Shown: piece by piece, positions 6,144 to 8,357 of the stretch
Layout: every line of letters begins with the position of its first letter
Numbering within the stretch: the first letter of the stretch is position 1
Origin: BRHc4a sp049323915
GTDB lineage: Bacteria > Bacillota > Desulfotomaculia > Desulfotomaculales > Desulfocucumaceae
Assembly: GCA_049323915.1 (NCBI GenBank)
Contig: JBMOPC010000068.1
Span: forward strand, 1 to 8,357
Length of the DNA stretch: 8,357 nt
Direction of reading: 5' to 3'
Notes under the pieces: generated by a model
Told to the model about the DNA's origin: nothing
The model's input: the letters and a program-made list of their open reading frames with translations, nothing else
Database searches by the model: none
Made by a program: the position numbers and the translations under genes

Positions 6144-7829
6144 TTAATCCAGCTCGTAGGGCCAGGCCTGAAGGCCCCCTTCCATGTACTTGATGTCCTT
6201 GAACCCCGCCCCGTGCAGTATTCTCAATGCCTCATAGCTTCTGACTCCCATTGCGCACAGAAGGACTATCTCCTTGTCCCTGGGGATGTCGTCTATCCGG
6301 TCCCTTATGTCCCCCAGGGTAACCAGCATCACCCGGTCGTCTTCAATGTGCTTGGGAGCGAACTGCTGGGCGGTGCGGACGTCCACCACAATAAAATCCC
6401 CCCCGCCGTCCAGCTTGGCCTTCAGCTCTTCGGCCGTAACGGTCAGGGCCACTCCCTCCATCTTGTTCCGGACAATGTTAGCGGTGTGATGGACAAGGTC
6501 GATGGGGGTGGAGAAGGGGGGCGCGTAGCCAAGGTCCACTCCCGCCAGGTCCTCAACAGTGGCCCCGAAGTGGATGGCTGTAGCCGCAACATCTATCCTC
6601 TTGGATACATCGCCCGGGCCTATGGCCTGGGCACCCAGTATTTTGCCGCTCTCCTGATCAACAATCATTTTCATTATGACCAAACCGTGGGTGGGGTGAT
6701 AATGGGTCTTGTCATGGGCCGAGTTAACGGCGGATATAACCTTGAACCCCAGTTCCTCCGCCTGCTGCTGCCCCAGGCCGGTTTTGCCCGCGTTCCAGTT
6801 AAGCACTCTCAGCACCGCGGTGCCCAGAATTCCACTGAAAATGCTTTTTCCTCCCACAACATTGTCGCCGGCAACCCTGCCCTGGCGGTTGGCTGTGGAC
6901 GCCAGTGGTATGTATACCTTCCTGCCGGAAACAAGATGAAGGTTCTCAACGCAGTCCCCCACGGCGTAAATGTCGGGGTCGCTGGTCTGGAGGTGCTGGT
7001 TGACCTCAATTGCTCCGGTCTGACCCAGCCTGAGGCCGCATTTTACGGCCAGCTCCACATTGGGCCTTACTCCCACCGCCACGATGACCATCCCGGCGTC
7101 AAGCCTTTCATTTTCCGTGATCACACCGGAAACTCCGCCCTCTTCGTCCCCCTCTATCTTCAATACCTTCTCTCCAAGGCGGAATTCCATTCCCTGTTCC
7201 TCCAGCCTTTGCCTGAGAACGTCCGCCATGTCCTTGTCCAGCAGGCCCGGCAGTATCTGGTCCTTCAGCTCAACCACCGTTACAAATATCTTCTTTTCCC
7301 TGAGCGCGTCGGCCGCCTCCATGCCAATAAGTCCGGCGCCGATGACCACGGCCTCGCTTAGGTCGTCGATGATCTCCTTTATATTTTTGGCGTCTTCCGG
7401 GTGATTTAGGCGGAACACCCTCTTTAGGCCAATGCCTTCAAGGGGAGGTATGAAGGGAGTGGAACCTGTGGCTATGACCAGTTTGTCATAAGGTATGCGG
7501 GACATTTCACCGGAAGACAGATTTTTGACCAGGACTTCCTTTTTGTCCCGGTCGATGTCAACGGCCTCGTTTCCGGTCAGTACATTTACTCCCTTTTCCT
7601 TCCGGAAATACTGCTCGTCCCGGGTTACTCCGTAAGAAGTGGTGAACAGGTGGCCGAATTCCCGCACCGACCCCGCAAGGTAGAAGGGCATGCCGCACCC
7701 GGCGTATGATATATATCTGTCCTTTTCAATGATGGTTATGTCGGCGTTTGGCGCAAGCCTGCGCGATCTGGCGGCAACCTTGGGACCTGCGGCCACTCCG
7801 CCTATAATCACAATTCTGGGTTCACTCAT
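6144..7829 (-). CDS. CoA-disulfide/persulfide reductase-like flavoprotein fused to a rhodanese domain
   Basis: This 561-residue FAD/NAD(P)H disulfide oxidoreductase has a C-terminal rhodanese domain, the layout of CoA-disulfide reductase-rhodanese and NADH-dependent persulfide reductase proteins. The FAD site is IVIIGGVAAG (6-15). The redox cysteine is C45 in SYAGCGMPFY, at the single-Cys position of CoA-disulfide reductase. ATGSTP (120-125), the NAD(P) site VVIGAGLIGMEA (161-172) and YAVGD (288-292) follow, and the dimer-domain motif is LGYAPPFSTP (433-442). The rhodanese domain (about 463-561) has VVDVR (481-485) and the active loop CAMGVRS (525-531). Likely substrates are CoA disulfide, CoA persulfide or polysulfide; which one cannot be told from sequence. 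The frame extends 16 codons upstream, but ATG 7829 has AAGGGGG eight bases before it and ATG 7877 lies at the predicted transcript start. It is flanked by its own promoter and terminator. No signal peptide is visible. Confidence 0.9.
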   Translation of the reverse strand: MSEPRIVIIGGVAAGPKVAARSRRLAPNADITIIEKDRYISYAGCGMPFYLAGSVREFGHLFTTSYGVTRDEQYFRKEKGVNVLTGNEAVDIDRDKKEVLVKNLSSGEMSRIPYDKLVIATGSTPFIPPLEGIGLKRVFRLNHPEDAKNIKEIIDDLSEAVVIGAGLIGMEAADALREKKIFVTVVELKDQILPGLLDKDMADVLRQRLEEQGMEFRLGEKVLKIEGDEEGGVSGVITENERLDAGMVIVAVGVRPNVELAVKCGLRLGQTGAIEVNQHLQTSDPDIYAVGDCVENLHLVSGRKVYIPLASTANRQGRVAGDNVVGGKSIFSGILGTAVLRVLNWNAGKTGLGQQQAEELGFKVISAVNSAHDKTHYHPTHGLVIMKMIVDQESGKILGAQAIGPGDVSKRIDVAATAIHFGATVEDLAGVDLGYAPPFSTPIDLVHHTANIVRNKMEGVALTVTAEELKAKLDGGGDFIVVDVRTAQQFAPKHIEDDRVMLVTLGDIRDRIDDIPRDKEIVLLCAMGVRSYEALRILHGAGFKDIKYMEGGLQAWPYELD

Positions 7830-7837
7830 CTTTTTTA

Positions 7838-7844
7838 CCCCCTT
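7838..7844 (-). promoter_or_regulatory. Ribosome binding site deciding the oxidoreductase start
   Basis: AAGGGGG on the minus strand, eight bases before ATG 7829. Alternative in-frame ATGs at 7850 and 7877 lack such a site, and 7877 coincides with the predicted transcription start. Confidence 0.75.
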
Positions 7845-7884
7845 AATCATATAAACCCCGCACGAACATTGTAACACTGGGGAT

Positions 7885-7913
7885 ATTGTAAGACCACCGG
7901 GTTAATAAGTCAA
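7885..7913 (-). promoter_or_regulatory. Sigma-A promoter of the oxidoreductase gene
   Basis: TTGACT (7913-7908), exactly 17 bases, then TACAAT (7890-7885) on the minus strand match the vegetative consensus at 5 of 6 positions in each element. The predicted start is near 7878, giving a leader of about 48 bases. The heptamer TTACAAT occurs again at 7874-7868, just inside the transcript, and could be a second -10 or a regulator half-site. Confidence 0.75.
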
Positions 7914-7926
7914 TACCATGTAGAAC

Positions 7927-7957
7927 AAAAAAAACCATACCCTTTGGGGGTAATGGT
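7927..7957 (-). terminator. Strong intrinsic terminator upstream of the oxidoreductase promoter
   Basis: ACCAT/ATGGT plus ACCC/GGGT (7934-7942 with 7948-7957, one bulged A) form a hairpin followed on the minus strand by eight T residues (7934-7927). It lies 14 bases before the -35 element of the oxidoreductase. Because the upstream gene already has its own terminator at 8080-8113, what transcript ends here is unclear. Confidence 0.75.
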
Positions 7958-7965
7958 CGTGTGCA

Positions 7966-8014
7966 AGCCGCCACAGGCAGGCGTTTGCCTTTGGCCGGTT
8001 TAATTGTGGCGGCT
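7966..8014. other. Structured noncoding element with a 10-bp closing stem
   Basis: AGCCGCCACA (7966-7975) and TGTGGCGGCT (8005-8014) form a perfect 10-bp stem enclosing 29 bases. Inside, GGCA/TGCC (7976-7979 with 7986-7989) can form a smaller hairpin; AGGC/GCCT (7979-7982 with 7987-7990) is an alternative. Read on the minus strand it directly precedes the U-tailed terminator at 7957-7927. I could not match it to a riboswitch, T-box or SRP RNA. It may be a small RNA, a leader-type element or a dispersed repeat. The rest of the noncoding stretch, 8015-8079, shows only AT-rich sequence with no clear promoter. Confidence 0.5.
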
Positions 8015-8079
8015 GGATCTGTAAAAAATAGTTATATTGATTGAATCGTTCCTGCATTTCATGTCCGTGGGCCCTGTCT

Positions 8080-8113
8080 AAAAACGGGCACAGTACCCCG
8101 TGGGGTACTGTGC
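8080..8113 (-). terminator. Rho-independent terminator of the zinc-ribbon gene
   Basis: GCACAGTACCCC (8088-8099) and GGGGTACTGTGC (8102-8113) are a perfect 12-bp inverted repeat with a 2-base centre, so the outer 11 bp pair around a 4-base loop. On the minus strand CCCG and then TTTTT (8084-8080) follow. It starts six bases after the stop codon of the right-edge gene. Confidence 0.85.
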
Positions 8114-8119
8114 GATTCT

Positions 8120-8357
8120 TTAAAGATCATCATCGGCTGTGCGTCTTCCCTCAATCTGTTCGGGCTCGTCAGCAGCCTGAAAGTTGTCGTCGTTTATAAA
8201 CACAACCTCGTCACAGTTGGGGCAGGTAACCTCGATGGTATCGTTATCCTCCAGAATGTCGGAATCGAAGCAAACCACCTCCCCGCAGCGGGGGCAGTCA
8301 ACCTCGAGGTATTCCTCTACGTCGTCCCCGGCTTCCTGCTCTTTGTATATATCCTCC
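8120..8357 (-). CDS. Acidic zinc-ribbon protein, CD1247-like, C-terminal part (5' end outside window)
   Basis: Seventy-eight C-terminal residues of a gene that continues past the right edge, ending in TAA at 8120-8122. The fragment is very acidic and holds two CPxC knuckles, CPRCGEVVCF (C21, C24) and CPNCDEVVFI (C45, C48). Each is followed by a similar E-V-V-hydrophobic run, and each is preceded by an acidic-hydrophobic E-V stretch (LEVD, IEVT). This is a duplicated half-site layout that would bind one zinc. An extra cysteine (C29) follows the first knuckle. The tail ADDDL is typical of low-complexity ends. It resembles the C-terminus of CD1247-type clostridial proteins of unknown function. 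The N-terminal domain that would confirm this is outside the window. No catalytic residues are seen. Confidence 0.75.
   Translation of the reverse strand, partial: EDIYKEQEAGDDVEEYLEVDCPRCGEVVCFDSDILEDNDTIEVTCPNCDEVVFINDDNFQAADEPEQIEGRRTADDDL

Noticed and set aside
6132..7361. Long plus-strand open frame (about 409 codons) antisense to the oxidoreductase
   Set aside because: It mirrors the GC-rich codon pattern of the real minus-strand gene, has no ribosome site, and its product shows no recognisable domain; the minus strand encodes complete flavoprotein and rhodanese motifs.
7830..7877. N-terminal extension of the oxidoreductase from ATG 7877
   Set aside because: That ATG coincides with the predicted transcription start and lacks a ribosome site, whereas ATG 7829 has AAGGGGG at good spacing and leads straight into the FAD-binding strand.
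7961..8020. Cyclic-di-GMP-I type riboswitch, suggested by a CCAAAGGCAAAC run on the minus strand
   Set aside because: The second conserved block (GGGACGCAAAGCC-like) and the tetraloop-receptor arrangement are missing, so the resemblance is superficial.
8000..8062. Twenty-codon minus-strand frame starting ATGAAATGC in the structured noncoding region
   Set aside because: No ribosome site precedes it and its end runs into the 10-bp stem; more likely chance.

Overview
The window holds a complete spoIIIA sporulation operon (spoIIIAA to spoIIIAH, minus strand). It is flanked by the 3' part of an IS110-family transposase on the plus strand at the left edge, and by a pyridine-nucleotide-disulfide oxidoreductase fused to a rhodanese domain plus a partial zinc-ribbon protein gene on the right, both on the minus strand. 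The spoIIIA operon restricts the host to an endospore-forming Firmicute. GC-rich coding regions, strong AGGAGG-type ribosome sites, TTG starts and the neighbouring CD1247-like zinc-ribbon gene suggest a member of Clostridia, most like the Peptococcaceae/Desulfotomaculum-Pelotomaculum group. That placement is inference from memory, not a database match.

Layout, left to right. Bases 1-595 are the C-terminal part of an IS110 transposase, followed by about 170 noncoding bases with one small hairpin and the spoIIIA terminator (717-743). Bases 770-5976 are the eight spoIIIA genes, packed with 4-base overlaps or gaps of 9-22 bases and read right to left. Bases 5977-6143 hold a candidate sigma-E promoter, a perfect 7-2-7 palindrome in the leader, and two stacked hairpin terminators. 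Bases 6144-7829 encode the oxidoreductase-rhodanese fusion, with its own good sigma-A promoter (TTGACT-17-TACAAT). Bases 7830-8119 are noncoding but structured: that promoter, a U-tailed terminator, a 10-bp long-range hairpin and a second terminator. Bases 8120-8357 are the 3' end of the acidic zinc-ribbon gene.

The eight Spo proteins build the mother-cell half of the SpoIIIA-SpoIIQ channel between mother cell and forespore. AA is the ATPase, AB to AE are membrane components, and AF, AG and AH carry ring-building domains. The oxidoreductase is a separate transcription unit with likely coenzyme A-disulfide, persulfide or polysulfide reductase activity, and it sits between the zinc-ribbon gene and spoIIIAA. 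Several apparent longest-frame starts should be shortened (spoIIIAG, spoIIIAC, the oxidoreductase), and two genes probably start at TTG (spoIIIAF, spoIIIAD).

I found no clearly new system. The best leads are the structured noncoding segment at about 7927-8079 and the leader palindrome of the spoIIIA operon.
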